A stretch of 64,000 bases of DNA, taken from assembly GCA_017447445.1 (NCBI GenBank), contig JAFSNK010000027.1:1-64000 (forward strand), read 5' to 3'. The notes beneath the pieces were generated by a model. The model worked only from the letters and a program-made list of their open reading frames with translations, searched no databases and was not told the origin of the DNA. The translations under genes and the position numbers were made by a program. Of this stretch, positions 33,120 to 40,970 are shown in pieces; positions within the stretch are counted from its first letter, which is position 1, and every line of letters starts with the position of its first letter. The stretch is from Clostridia bacterium (lineage in GTDB: Bacteria; Bacillota; Clostridia; Oscillospirales; CAG-382).

Positions 33120-34217
33120 ATGAAGATGATGCTGGCAGAAAACATCCGCGCCTTCCGCAAAGAGCGGTCGCTGACCCAGGAGCAGCTTGCCGAGGCCCTG
33201 GGGGTAACGGCGGGCGCAGTATATAAGTGGGAGGCGAAGCTGTCGCTCCCGGAGCTGGTGCTGATCATCCAGATGGCGGATTTTTTCGATGTCTCCGTGG
33301 ACGTACTGCTCGGCTATGAGGTCAAGGACAACCGCCTGGAAGCGACGGTCAAGCGCCTGCGGGAATACCGCCGCAGCAAGGATTGGGACGGGCTTGCGGA
33401 GGCGGAGAAGGCGCTCAAGAAGTATCCGCACTCCTTTCAGATCGTCAACGCCAGCGCCGCGCTGTACCGCGCGTTTGGTGTTGACAGCGGGGACAAGGCC
33501 CTGTTTCGCCGCGCGCTGGAGCTTCTGGAGCAGTCCCGTCTGCTGCTGAGCCAAAACACAGATCCGCAGATCAGCGAGCAGACGATCTACGGAAGAATTG
33601 CAGAAACCTATCTGGGGCTGGGCGAAACGGACAAGGCCATCGAGCTTTGGAAAGCCCATAACGCCGGCGGGCTGTACAACCCGGAGATCGGTGATACTCT
33701 GGCCCAAAACAATCACGTTGAGGAAGCGGTACCGTTTCTGTCGGAGGCCCTGACGAAGATCCTGTCCGATTTGGTCCGCACGATCGTCGGCTATATCAAC
33801 GTATACCTGGAACGTGGTGATCATGCTTCCGCACAGGCGATCCTGAGCTGGGGGATCGAGCTCCTGCAGGGGCTGCGGGAGGCGGACAAGCCGAACTACT
33901 TCGACAGAGTCTGCGCTGCTTTGTTCGCCGTCCTTGCCGGATCGCAGTTCCTGTCCGGGCAGCGTGATGAGGCGCGCGACACCCTGATCAGAGCCAAAGA
34001 GCTCGCCGCATTCTTTGACGCCTCTCCCAGCTATGACGAAAGCGACGTCCGCTTTATCACCCGCATTGAAGGCGCCAGCGCCCACGATGATCTGGGGCCG
34101 ACTGCAATTGCTGGCGTCGAACTTGCGGTAAGCCAATTTGAAAATGAAGAGTTTACCGCTCTTTGGGACCGCATCAAGAAAGAAGAGGAGAATCATGGTG
34201 GACAAGAAAGAACTTAA
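33120..34217 (+). CDS. XRE-family transcriptional regulator with TPR-like C-terminus
   Basis: A 365-residue regulator. Residues 4-62 form a Cro/cI helix-turn-helix (ENIRAFRKERSLTQEQLAEA, LGVTAGAVYKWEAKLSLPEL, FFDVSVDVLLGYEV). Residues about 80-300 are helical repeats of TPR type (AETYLGLGETDKAIELWKAH). AAAGGAGG lies 7-8 nt before the ATG at 33120. It overlaps the downstream ABC exporter gene by 23 nt, so it probably regulates that exporter. Codon choice (CTG, ATC, GCC favoured; few ATA) differs from neighbouring genes, which suggests the two-gene unit was acquired together. Confidence 0.85.
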   Translation: MKMMLAENIRAFRKERSLTQEQLAEALGVTAGAVYKWEAKLSLPELVLIIQMADFFDVSVDVLLGYEVKDNRLEATVKRLREYRRSKDWDGLAEAEKALKKYPHSFQIVNASAALYRAFGVDSGDKALFRRALELLEQSRLLLSQNTDPQISEQTIYGRIAETYLGLGETDKAIELWKAHNAGGLYNPEIGDTLAQNNHVEEAVPFLSEALTKILSDLVRTIVGYINVYLERGDHASAQAILSWGIELLQGLREADKPNYFDRVCAALFAVLAGSQFLSGQRDEARDTLIRAKELAAFFDASPSYDESDVRFITRIEGASAHDDLGPTAIAGVELAVSQFENEEFTALWDRIKKEEENHGGQERT

Positions 34218-35925
34218 AGCGCTGCGGCGTCCGTTTGTCAAAGAGCTGTTCCGAAAAAACAAGTTCAACCTCGTGATGACCGTGCTCGCGGCCTTCCTCG
34301 CAGCCGTGTCGGAGCTCGTGATCTCGTGGACGCTCAAGGGGATTTCCGATCTGATTTCCGGCGACGGAGCCATCAGCTTCCGCACCCTGCTTCTCGTCGC
34401 GGGCGGCGGCTTTGCGCTGATGCTGCTGGCCTGGGTGCTGGATAAAGCCTTTTTGTCCGAATTCCGGGCAAAAGCGATGCGGCAGTACCGGAAATACGCC
34501 TTCGACCGGCTGCTGGAAAAGGGCATTCAGGCCTTCTCCGGCGAAAACAGCGCGCGCTATCTCTCCGCGCTGTCCAACGACGCGAACACCATCGAGCAGG
34601 ACTACCTCCGTATGCTGCAAAACACGATCCAGGTCGGCATCACCTTTGTCGGCGCATTGGGGCTGATGCTTTGGTACAGCCCGCTGCTGACGCTGATCGC
34701 CATCGGCTTCTCGCTGCTGCCGATCATTGTATCGGTCGTGCTCGGCAACAAAGCCGCCGTCGCGGAAAAGAACGTGTCCGACAAAAAGGAACGCTATACC
34801 GGCATGCTCAAGGACGTGCTCTCGGGCTTTGCGGTAGTCAAGAGCTTCAAGGCGGAGGAAAGCATATCCGGCATCCATGACGAGAGCAACAACGGCGTTG
34901 CCGACGCGGCCAAAACGCGCGAGAAGGTGAGGCTCCACGTCTCCTATGCCTCCGGCATTGCGGGCGGCCTTCTGCAGTTCGGTGTGTTCTTTGTCGCAGC
35001 GGCGCTGGCGCTCTCCGGAAAAGGCGGCATCACCGCCGGCACCGCCATCGTCTTCGTGCAGCTTCTGAACTACGTGCTCGCGCCGATCCAGGTCTTCCCG
35101 GCATATTACGCGGGCAAAAAATCCGCCTTCGGTCTCATCGACAAGCTCGCGGAGGCGCTCAATACGAACATCCCCGACGAGGGTGACCCCATCGAGCCGC
35201 AGCTCACAGAAGGCATCGAGATCCGCGATCTGAGCTTCGCCTACGAGGAAGGCAAGACCGTTCTGTCCGACGTCGATATGGACATGAAGGCGGGCGGCTG
35301 CTACGCGCTGGTGGGCGGCTCCGGCAGCGGCAAGTCCACGATCCTGAACCTGCTCATGGCATCCTACCGCGGCTATCAGGGGCAGATCCTCTACGACGGC
35401 AAGGAGCTCAAAAATGTATCCACAGGCTCCCTGTACGACCTTGTGTCCATTATCCAGCAGAACGTGTTCGTGTTCAACAGCACGATCCGCGACAACATCA
35501 CCATGTTCTCCCAATTCCCGCAGGAAGAGATCGACCGCGCGGTGCGGATGTCCGGGCTTTCCAAGCTCATCGACGAAAAGGGCGCGGACTATCTCTGCGG
35601 CGAGAACGGCTCCGGCCTCTCCGGCGGCGAGCGCCAGCGGATATCCATCGCCAGGGCCCTGCTGCGCAAGACCCCCGTGCTCTTCGTGGACGAGGCCACG
35701 GCCTCCCTGGACGCCGAGACCTCCTTCGAGGTGCTGGACGCCATTCTGAATCTGGACGGCTACACCCGCGTCATCGTAACCCACGATCTGGACGAGAATA
35801 TCCTCCGCCGCTGCACCGGCCTCTTTGCCCTGAAAAACGGCGTTGTATCCGAGCAGGGCAGCTTTGACGAGCTGATGGAGCAGAAGGGCTACTTTTACTC
35901 GCTGTTCACCGTTTCCCAGCAATAA
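34195..35925 (+). CDS. ABC exporter, fused permease-ATPase half transporter
   Basis: A 576-residue protein with six transmembrane helices in residues about 20-310 and an ATPase domain in about 340-576. Walker A is VGGSGSGKST, Q-loop IIQQNVFVF, signature GSGLSGGERQRISIARALL, Walker B VLFVDEATASLD and switch VTHDLDE. This is the MdlB/MsbA-like ABC-B class, which works as a dimer and exports lipids, drugs or peptides. Only one half transporter is present, so a homodimer is likely. AGAGGAG precedes the ATG at 34195, inside the XRE gene. Substrate unknown; no precursor peptide is adjacent. Confidence 0.9.
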   Translation: MVDKKELKALRRPFVKELFRKNKFNLVMTVLAAFLAAVSELVISWTLKGISDLISGDGAISFRTLLLVAGGGFALMLLAWVLDKAFLSEFRAKAMRQYRKYAFDRLLEKGIQAFSGENSARYLSALSNDANTIEQDYLRMLQNTIQVGITFVGALGLMLWYSPLLTLIAIGFSLLPIIVSVVLGNKAAVAEKNVSDKKERYTGMLKDVLSGFAVVKSFKAEESISGIHDESNNGVADAAKTREKVRLHVSYASGIAGGLLQFGVFFVAAALALSGKGGITAGTAIVFVQLLNYVLAPIQVFPAYYAGKKSAFGLIDKLAEALNTNIPDEGDPIEPQLTEGIEIRDLSFAYEEGKTVLSDVDMDMKAGGCYALVGGSGSGKSTILNLLMASYRGYQGQILYDGKELKNVSTGSLYDLVSIIQQNVFVFNSTIRDNITMFSQFPQEEIDRAVRMSGLSKLIDEKGADYLCGENGSGLSGGERQRISIARALLRKTPVLFVDEATASLDAETSFEVLDAILNLDGYTRVIVTHDLDENILRRCTGLFALKNGVVSEQGSFDELMEQKGYFYSLFTVSQQ

Positions 35926-36005
35926 ACATGTTTTTTTGTGAAACAGCCGCTGTCCGCTATCATACCGAGCATCGGCTTTTGCCCCGCAAAATCCATCGAC
36001 GACAG

Positions 36006-36044
36006 AAAAAACGGTCGTGACCATCGTAGTCACGACCGTTTTTT
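36006..36044. terminator. Strong bidirectional terminator
   Basis: Sixteen-base-pair perfect stem AAAAAACGGTCGTGAC - catcgta - GTCACGACCGTTTTTT between the convergent ABC exporter and aquaporin genes. A second hairpin (TTGAGGC...GCCTCAA, about 36052-36076) follows. Confidence 0.9.
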
Positions 36045-36143
36045 CTATCTTTTGAGGCGGTTTTTGCCTGCCTCAAAGCGCCTTCCTTGCGGAGAGCGCC
36101 CCGAAAACGCCTCCTTTTTATTGCTTTGCCGTGCGAAAACCGT

Positions 36144-36821
36144 TTATTTCTCTTCTTTCTTCCCTGCGAGGAAGCCGTAGCAGAGCGCCGCGAGCACGCC
36201 GCCGATAAGCGGTGCTGCCAGGAACACCCATACGTTCGACAAAGCGGCGCCGCCGACAAACAGCGCCGGTCCGAAGGAACGGGCGGGGTTGACGGAAGTG
36301 CCGGTGAAGTGGATGCCGAAAATGTGCACAAGGGTAAGAGTCAAGCCGATGACGATACCGGCGACGTGGGAATTCTCGGTCTTCGAGGTAACGCCGAGTA
36401 TCGCAAGAACGAACACGAAGGTGAGTATGATCTCAACGATCAGCGAAACAAGGATATCGTCGTTGTAAAGCCCGTTCTGACCGAGCGAGGCGTTCTGCCC
36501 GCTGATGGCGTAAAGAATGCCTGCACCGGCTATCGCGCCGAGGAACTGGGCGATCACGTAGCCGCAGAAATCGGTAAGCGACATTCTTTTGCTGACGAGC
36601 ATCGCGATGGAAACGGCGGGGTTGATGTGACAGCCCGAAATATTGCCGATGGAATAAGCCATCGCGACGATCACCAGACCGAAAGCGAGCGCGGTCATAA
36701 AATAGCTTGCGTTGGGGTTCGAACCGTCGCATCCGACCACGACGGCGGTGCCGCAGGCGAACAACACCAGCACCAGGGTGCCGATGAATTCCGCGAGGTA
36801 CTTTTTAATGGATTGCATCAT
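36144..36821 (-). CDS. Aquaporin (MIP family channel)
   Basis: A 225-residue channel with six transmembrane helices and the two pore half-helices: HINPAVS (residues about 65-71) and SVNPARS (about 180-186), both with intact NPA boxes. The residue after the second NPA is Arg, and the His in FGIHFTGTSVNPAR fits the water-selective (AqpZ-like) constriction rather than the Asp of glycerol facilitators. The start ATG at 36821 has GGAGG 8 nt upstream; the next ATG (36818) is possible. Transcribed alone from 36868-36896. Confidence 0.9.
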   Translation of the reverse strand: MMQSIKKYLAEFIGTLVLVLFACGTAVVVGCDGSNPNASYFMTALAFGLVIVAMAYSIGNISGCHINPAVSIAMLVSKRMSLTDFCGYVIAQFLGAIAGAGILYAISGQNASLGQNGLYNDDILVSLIVEIILTFVFVLAILGVTSKTENSHVAGIVIGLTLTLVHIFGIHFTGTSVNPARSFGPALFVGGAALSNVWVFLAAPLIGGVLAALCYGFLAGKKEEK

Positions 36822-36867
36822 AATATTTTCCTCCGATGAATATTTGGGGATATTTCCCTTTGAATCC

Positions 36868-36896
36868 ATTATAGCACCGCGAGCCCGCGTTTTCAA
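36868..36896 (-). promoter_or_regulatory. Promoter of the aquaporin gene
   Basis: Minus-strand TTGAAA (36891-36896), 17-nt spacer, TATAAT (36868-36873). Confidence 0.75.
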
Positions 36897-36926
36897 GTGA
36901 AATTTGCGCAAAACGCTTTGTTTTTA

Positions 36927-36955
36927 TTGCATTTGTGCCGCGATTATGATAGAAT
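36927..36955 (+). promoter_or_regulatory. Promoter of the methionine sulfoxide reductase gene
   Basis: TTGCAT (36927-36932), 17-nt spacer, TAGAAT (36950-36955). The transcript would begin only a few bases before the AGAAGG at 36965-36970. Confidence 0.65.
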
Positions 36956-36976
36956 GAGCGCGAAAGAAGGTGCGTA

Positions 36977-37438
36977 ATTACGGAAGAGTATGGATTCGAC
37001 GCCGCCGCCGTGTGCGAACAGATAGAAGCGCTGACGCGCGGCGTGCCGCATCTTATCGCCAACCTCGCGAACGTTTCGGCGCTGCTGTACGGCGCGATCC
37101 CGGACGTGAGCTGGGTAGGTTTCTATCTCCGCGAGGGCGAAAAGCTCGTGCTCGGGCCGTTTCAGGGCAAGCCCGCCTGCATAGAGATCGCTTCCGGCAG
37201 GGGAGTCTGCGGCGCTGCCGCCGCCACGGGCGAGATACAGACCGTCCCGGACGTGCGCGCCTTCCCGGGGCATATCGCCTGCGACGCGGGCTCGGCTTCC
37301 GAAGCCGTCGCGCCGATATTCGGCAAGGAAGGCGTTTGCGCCGTGCTGGATATCGACAGCTACACGCCCGGGCGCTTTTGCGATTCGGACAAAGAATGGC
37401 TCGCGCGGGTAGCCGCGGCGATCTCCGGCGTTTTTTAA
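36977..37438 (+). CDS. msrC: Free methionine-(R)-sulfoxide reductase (GAF domain), probable ATT start
   Basis: A GAF-domain enzyme of about 153 residues that reduces free Met-R-sulfoxide. It matches the YebR/YtsP family closely: IANLANVSALLYGAIPDVSW, LVLGPFQGKPACIEI, GRGVCGAAAATGEI, AFPGHIACDAGSASEAV. The three conserved Cys (in KPAC, RGVC and HIAC) are all present. The first ATG/GTG/TTG in frame is a GTG at 37010 without a ribosome binding site, and it would cut off the helix before EQIEAL. AGAAGG at 36965-36970 is 6 nt from an in-frame ATT at 36977, which I take as the start. If wrong, the gene starts at 37010. Confidence 0.85.
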   Translation: MTEEYGFDAAAVCEQIEALTRGVPHLIANLANVSALLYGAIPDVSWVGFYLREGEKLVLGPFQGKPACIEIASGRGVCGAAAATGEIQTVPDVRAFPGHIACDAGSASEAVAPIFGKEGVCAVLDIDSYTPGRFCDSDKEWLARVAAAISGVF

Positions 37439-37513
37439 GCGCGGACGGGGCGCGGCGGACCGTTGACGGAACGGGAAAAACGCGCTTCTCTTCCGCAAAT
37501 CCGGGATTTTAAG

Positions 37514-37551
37514 GCGGAACGGTCTTTTTTGCCCGTTCCGCGCGCTTTTTT
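37514..37551 (+). terminator. Intrinsic terminator
   Basis: GCGGAACGG - tcttttttgc - CCGTTCCGC followed by GCGCTTTTTTG. Confidence 0.8.
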
Positions 37552-37565
37552 GCCCGAAAAAGCGG

Positions 37566-37594
37566 TTGACATACGGCTCCGGATATGTTAAAAT
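37566..37594 (+). promoter_or_regulatory. Promoter of the zinc-ribbon membrane protein gene
   Basis: TTGACA (37566-37571), 17-nt spacer, TAAAAT (37589-37594). Confidence 0.8.
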
Positions 37595-37627
37595 ATCATC
37601 AAACTAATAATAATGAGAGGTGCAATT

Positions 37628-38554
37628 ATGTTCTGTCCGATGTGCGGAAACAAAATCGAAGACGGATCGCTGTTCTGCCCGCAGTGCGGCGCGAAAATCG
37701 GGCAACAGGCCCAGCAGGCGCAGCAGACCGTGAACGAAGCGGTAAACAACGCCGAACAGACCGTCGACAACGCCGCCGATCAGGCGGCCCGGTACAACCC
37801 CGTACCCCAGCAGGAACAGTTTAGTCAAACGCCGCCCCAGCAGCCCCAGCAGCCGCAGTACGGCTACGCTCCTCAACAGCCGCAGCAGTCGCAGCAGCCG
37901 CAGTACGGCTACGCTCCGCAGCAGCCGCAGCAGCCGCAGTACGGCTACGCTCCGCAGCCGCAGTATTACGGCGCGCCCAAAAAATCCAAACTTCCCGTTA
38001 TTCTCGCTCTCGTCGGCGTCGCGCTGGTCGCGGTGGCCGTCGTGCTCATCGTCGTCCTTGCGGGCGGCGGAGGCGGCAGCGGCAGCGCCGTGAAATGCGC
38101 GGAAAATTACATCAAAGCCGACAACACGCGCGATCCTTCCGCTATGCTCGACGCCATGCCGGATTACCTTATCTACACGGCGGGCAGGTCCTACGGGCTT
38201 GACGAGGACTGCACGCGCGGCGACGTTCTGAAGGCGTATAACGATCAGCTCGACGCGATAAAGGAAGCGTCTCCCGAAATGTACGAAAAGTATATGGAAT
38301 ACACCAAGAGATCGGTTAGCTTTGTAAGCTCCGAGACCACCGAGGAACTCAAGTCCGGCGAACCCGATTTCGACAGTATGCGTACGCGTTACATCAACTC
38401 GCTTCCCGCCTTCGCAGTGAACAAGTGCGACCCGGAGAAAATAACCGAGTTCGCCACCGTTAAGGTCACCTATACGATCGACGGCGGCAGCGAACAGACC
38501 GAAACCATCGACTGCGTGAAATACAACGGCAGTTGGTACGTTGCCGATGCTTAA
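37628..38554 (+). CDS. Zinc-ribbon membrane protein with PQ-rich linker
   Basis: A 308-residue protein. Residues 1-25 form a zinc ribbon (MFCPMCGNKI, SLFCPQCGAKI). A Gln-rich helical stretch and Pro-Gln-Tyr repeats (three copies of QPQYGYAPQ, about 70-115) follow. A single transmembrane helix lies at about 122-145, and a C-terminal extracytoplasmic domain of about 150 residues resembles small Firmicutes domains of the DUF4878/NTF2-like type. Topology should be N-in, C-out. The start ATG at 37628 has GAGAGGTG upstream; the ATG at 37613 overlaps that site. Function unknown. Confidence 0.8.
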   Translation: MFCPMCGNKIEDGSLFCPQCGAKIGQQAQQAQQTVNEAVNNAEQTVDNAADQAARYNPVPQQEQFSQTPPQQPQQPQYGYAPQQPQQSQQPQYGYAPQQPQQPQYGYAPQPQYYGAPKKSKLPVILALVGVALVAVAVVLIVVLAGGGGGSGSAVKCAENYIKADNTRDPSAMLDAMPDYLIYTAGRSYGLDEDCTRGDVLKAYNDQLDAIKEASPEMYEKYMEYTKRSVSFVSSETTEELKSGEPDFDSMRTRYINSLPAFAVNKCDPEKITEFATVKVTYTIDGGSEQTETIDCVKYNGSWYVADA

Positions 38555-38577
38555 CGTATCTTTCGGCGTAATATAGC

Positions 38578-38613
38578 AAAAGCCCACGGGACGCAAGTTC
38601 CGCGGGCTTTTCT
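38578..38613 (+). terminator. Intrinsic terminator
   Basis: AAAAGCCCACGG...CCGCGGGCTTTT followed by CTTTTTCG. Confidence 0.75.
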
Positions 38614-38670
38614 TTTTCGCGCCCGGTCCGCGCGGTTTTAATTTATTAATTTAATTTTTATAGTATATTA

Positions 38671-38699
38671 TTGATTTTTAAGTACGAATATGTTATAGT
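38671..38699 (+). promoter_or_regulatory. Promoter at the head of the tmk-to-sortase gene run
   Basis: TTGATT (38671-38676), 17-nt spacer, TATAGT (38694-38699), 46 nt before the TTG start of tmk. No obvious terminator occurs between here and about 53.1 kb. Confidence 0.65.
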
Positions 38700-38744
38700 A
38701 GTGTGTTAAGATATACGCACGTTCCGTTAAAGGAGGTATCCGGT

Positions 38745-39425
38745 TTGAAAAAGTGCCTTATAGCTGTAGACGGGCTGGACGCGTCCGGGAAAAAGACGCA
38801 GACCGATCTGCTTGCGCAGGCGTTTGCGGAAAAGGGGATACCCTGCCGCTGTATTTCGTTCCCGACGTATGACAGGGATTATTCCGCGCTGGTGAATATG
38901 TATCTCGACGGCAGGTTCGGCGAGGACCCGCAGGCGGTCAATCCCTACGCCGCCTCCACGTTCTACGGCGCGGACAGATACTGCTCCTATATGCTCGACT
39001 GGAAGAAGGATTACGAAGCCGGAACGGTGATACTCGCGAACAGATATACCTCCGCGAACGCCGTGCATCAGCTTTCGAAGCTCCCGCCCGAGCGGTACGG
39101 GGAGTTCCTTGACTGGCTCACGGACAACGAATACAACCGGCTTGCGATCCCGCGGCCGGACGCGGTGGTCTATCTCTGCCTGCCGCCGGAGCAGTCGATG
39201 CGGCTTCTGGAAAAGCGCTGCTCGGAGACCGGGGCGAAGAAGGACATTCACGAAAAGAGCCGGGAACACCTGGAAAACAGCTACCGTGCCGCGCTTTATT
39301 CCGCCGAACGGCTCGGCTGGATGAAGATCGACTGCGACAGGGACGGGGAGATACGCTCCGTCGAAGATATACACAACGAGATGATCGAACGGCTTCGCGC
39401 CGTACTGCCCGGTCTTGGGCTTTAA
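38745..39425 (+). CDS. tmk: Thymidylate kinase-like nucleotide kinase
   Basis: A 226-residue P-loop kinase. The P-loop is IAVDGLDASGKKTQTD (residues 5-20), SFPTYDR supplies the DR-type nucleotide region, YGADRYCSYMLDWKKDYEAG and ILANRYTSANAVHQ match the thymidylate kinase core, and PDAVVYLCLPPEQSM precedes a lid. It phosphorylates dTMP to dTDP in the family; the sequence is an atypical variant, so a related substrate is possible. Translation starts at a TTG (38745), 8 nt after AGGAGG. First gene of the long run, 16 nt before the DJ-1 gene. Confidence 0.85.
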   Translation: MKKCLIAVDGLDASGKKTQTDLLAQAFAEKGIPCRCISFPTYDRDYSALVNMYLDGRFGEDPQAVNPYAASTFYGADRYCSYMLDWKKDYEAGTVILANRYTSANAVHQLSKLPPERYGEFLDWLTDNEYNRLAIPRPDAVVYLCLPPEQSMRLLEKRCSETGAKKDIHEKSREHLENSYRAALYSAERLGWMKIDCDRDGEIRSVEDIHNEMIERLRAVLPGLGL

Positions 39426-39441
39426 GAAAGGACCGTTAAAA

Positions 39442-39996
39442 ATGACTAACGTATGCATACTTCTGGCGCGCGGGTTCGAGGAGTGCGAAGCGCTCATACC
39501 CGCCGACCTGCTTAAACGCGCGGGCGCGAACGTGGTGCTCGTCGCCACCGAGGGCGGGCTCGCCGTCACCGGGTCCCACGGGATAACCGTCACCGCCGAC
39601 ATCACCATCGACGAGCTTAAAAAAGAGGATATGCACTGCCTGGTGCTTCCGGGCGGTATGCCCGGTACCCGGCTTCTGGGAGAAAACACCCGCGTGCTTT
39701 CGCTTATCGAATACGCGGTCGGGCGCGGGCTTTACGTCGGCGCCATCTGCGCGGCTCCGTCCATACTCGGAAAAATGCGCCTGCTCGACGGCAGGAACGC
39801 CGCGGTGTACCCCTCGTTCGCCGATGCGCTTAAATACGCGAACATAACCGGGAAAAAGGTGGAGCACGACGATATCTTTATCACCGCCGAGGGAATGGGC
39901 GCGGCTTTCGGGTTCGGGTTCCGGCTGGTGGAAACGCTGTTCGGCGCTCAGGCGGCGGCGGATATAAAAGAATCGGTAAGATACGAGGGAGAATAG
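39442..39996 (+). CDS. DJ-1/PfpI family protein
   Basis: A 184-residue protein of the DJ-1 superfamily. It has the nucleophile elbow VGAICAAPSIL with the reactive Cys (about residue 103), the Glu in LLARGFEECEALIPADLL near the N-terminus, LPGGMPGTRLL, and a GMGAAFGFGFRLVETLFG helix near the end. Members act in oxidative or carbonyl stress (YajL-like) or as glyoxalases or amidases. The DJ-1 subgroup is suggested by the pattern, not proven. AAAGGA precedes the ATG at 39442. Confidence 0.88.
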   Translation: MTNVCILLARGFEECEALIPADLLKRAGANVVLVATEGGLAVTGSHGITVTADITIDELKKEDMHCLVLPGGMPGTRLLGENTRVLSLIEYAVGRGLYVGAICAAPSILGKMRLLDGRNAAVYPSFADALKYANITGKKVEHDDIFITAEGMGAAFGFGFRLVETLFGAQAAADIKESVRYEGE

Positions 39997-40039
39997 TTCC
40001 TTTGCGCTGGATCGAACAGAAAGGAGGCGCGTCGAACAA

Positions 40040-40954
40040 ATGAAAAAAAGGTTTTCTGAAATAATGCAGAGCCCGGCGTTCACCACGCCGCTGCTTGTGA
40101 TATTCGTTATCGTCGCAATGCATTTTTCCCGTTACGCGCTTGCCAATTTAAGCGAAAAAACCAACGTGGTGCTCGCGATAGGCGTTATACAGCTCGCGGT
40201 GCTCGCGCTGCCGTGTATGATCTATTATCTGGTCAAAGGGCGCAAGCTATCTTCGCCGGTGATGTTCTTTTCGGGCAGGGGAGTCAACGCGCTGTTCGTG
40301 CTGTTCGCCGCACTGTTCTTCGTCAGCGGGATGCTGCTTATCAAATACCTCTATTTCATCAACGGCGGCACCGTCGCTTCGCTGGTGAACTATTACGGCG
40401 GCGCGGGCACGCTGGAAAACACCGGGCACGCCGAAATAATAATCTCGTTGATAATCATTCCCGCCGTGTGCGAGGAGCTGTTCTTCCGCGGGATAGTCTA
40501 CAGCGAGTACCGCCGCTACGGTTCGGCAAACGCGATAATCGTTTCGGCGCTCTGCTTCGCCGCGCTTCATTTTTCGGTCCAAAACTTCTTCGTTTATCTG
40601 TTCGCGGGGCTGCTTCTGGGGTTCGTTACGGCGATAACGCGCTCCTGCCTGCCGTCCATAGCGCTGCATCTTTTAAGCAATACGTTAAGCATCTACGCCA
40701 GCGACGCGTTCCTTAGGGTAACGGTCGTTAAAAACGGCGCGTACTTCATCGGATTCGTTCTTATAATACTTACGGCGGTCACGTTCGCGCTCATGCTCTC
40801 CCGCGTGGAAAGCATTTGCTACAAATACGCCAACGACCCGCCTGTCGAGGCGATACCGCCCAAAAGCTCCGAAAACGTGTGGAGAGTTTTCCTTTCGCCC
40901 ACGTTCCTGCTGCTTGCGGGCGTGTTCGTCGCAGTAAATATCTGGTTGAAATAA
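40040..40954 (+). CDS. CPBP family intramembrane metalloprotease
   Basis: A 304-residue membrane protein with about eight hydrophobic helices. The Abi/CAAX protease motifs are present: CEELFFRGIVYSEYRR (about residues 147-162), LCFAALHFSVQNF (His) and LHLLSNTLSIY (His/Asn). Such proteins cleave or process membrane substrates, and in some bacteria confer bacteriocin self-immunity. The substrate here is unknown. AAAGGAGG lies upstream, slightly far from the ATG. It sits 16 nt before mltG in an envelope-oriented gene run. Confidence 0.85.
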   Translation: MKKRFSEIMQSPAFTTPLLVIFVIVAMHFSRYALANLSEKTNVVLAIGVIQLAVLALPCMIYYLVKGRKLSSPVMFFSGRGVNALFVLFAALFFVSGMLLIKYLYFINGGTVASLVNYYGGAGTLENTGHAEIIISLIIIPAVCEELFFRGIVYSEYRRYGSANAIIVSALCFAALHFSVQNFFVYLFAGLLLGFVTAITRSCLPSIALHLLSNTLSIYASDAFLRVTVVKNGAYFIGFVLIILTAVTFALMLSRVESICYKYANDPPVEAIPPKSSENVWRVFLSPTFLLLAGVFVAVNIWLK

Positions 40955-40970
40955 GGAGGTCGGGACCATA

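Noticed and set aside
33120-35925. Bacteriocin or lantibiotic cluster
   Set aside because: Only a regulator and one half-exporter are present; no precursor peptide or modification enzyme is seen on either strand nearby.
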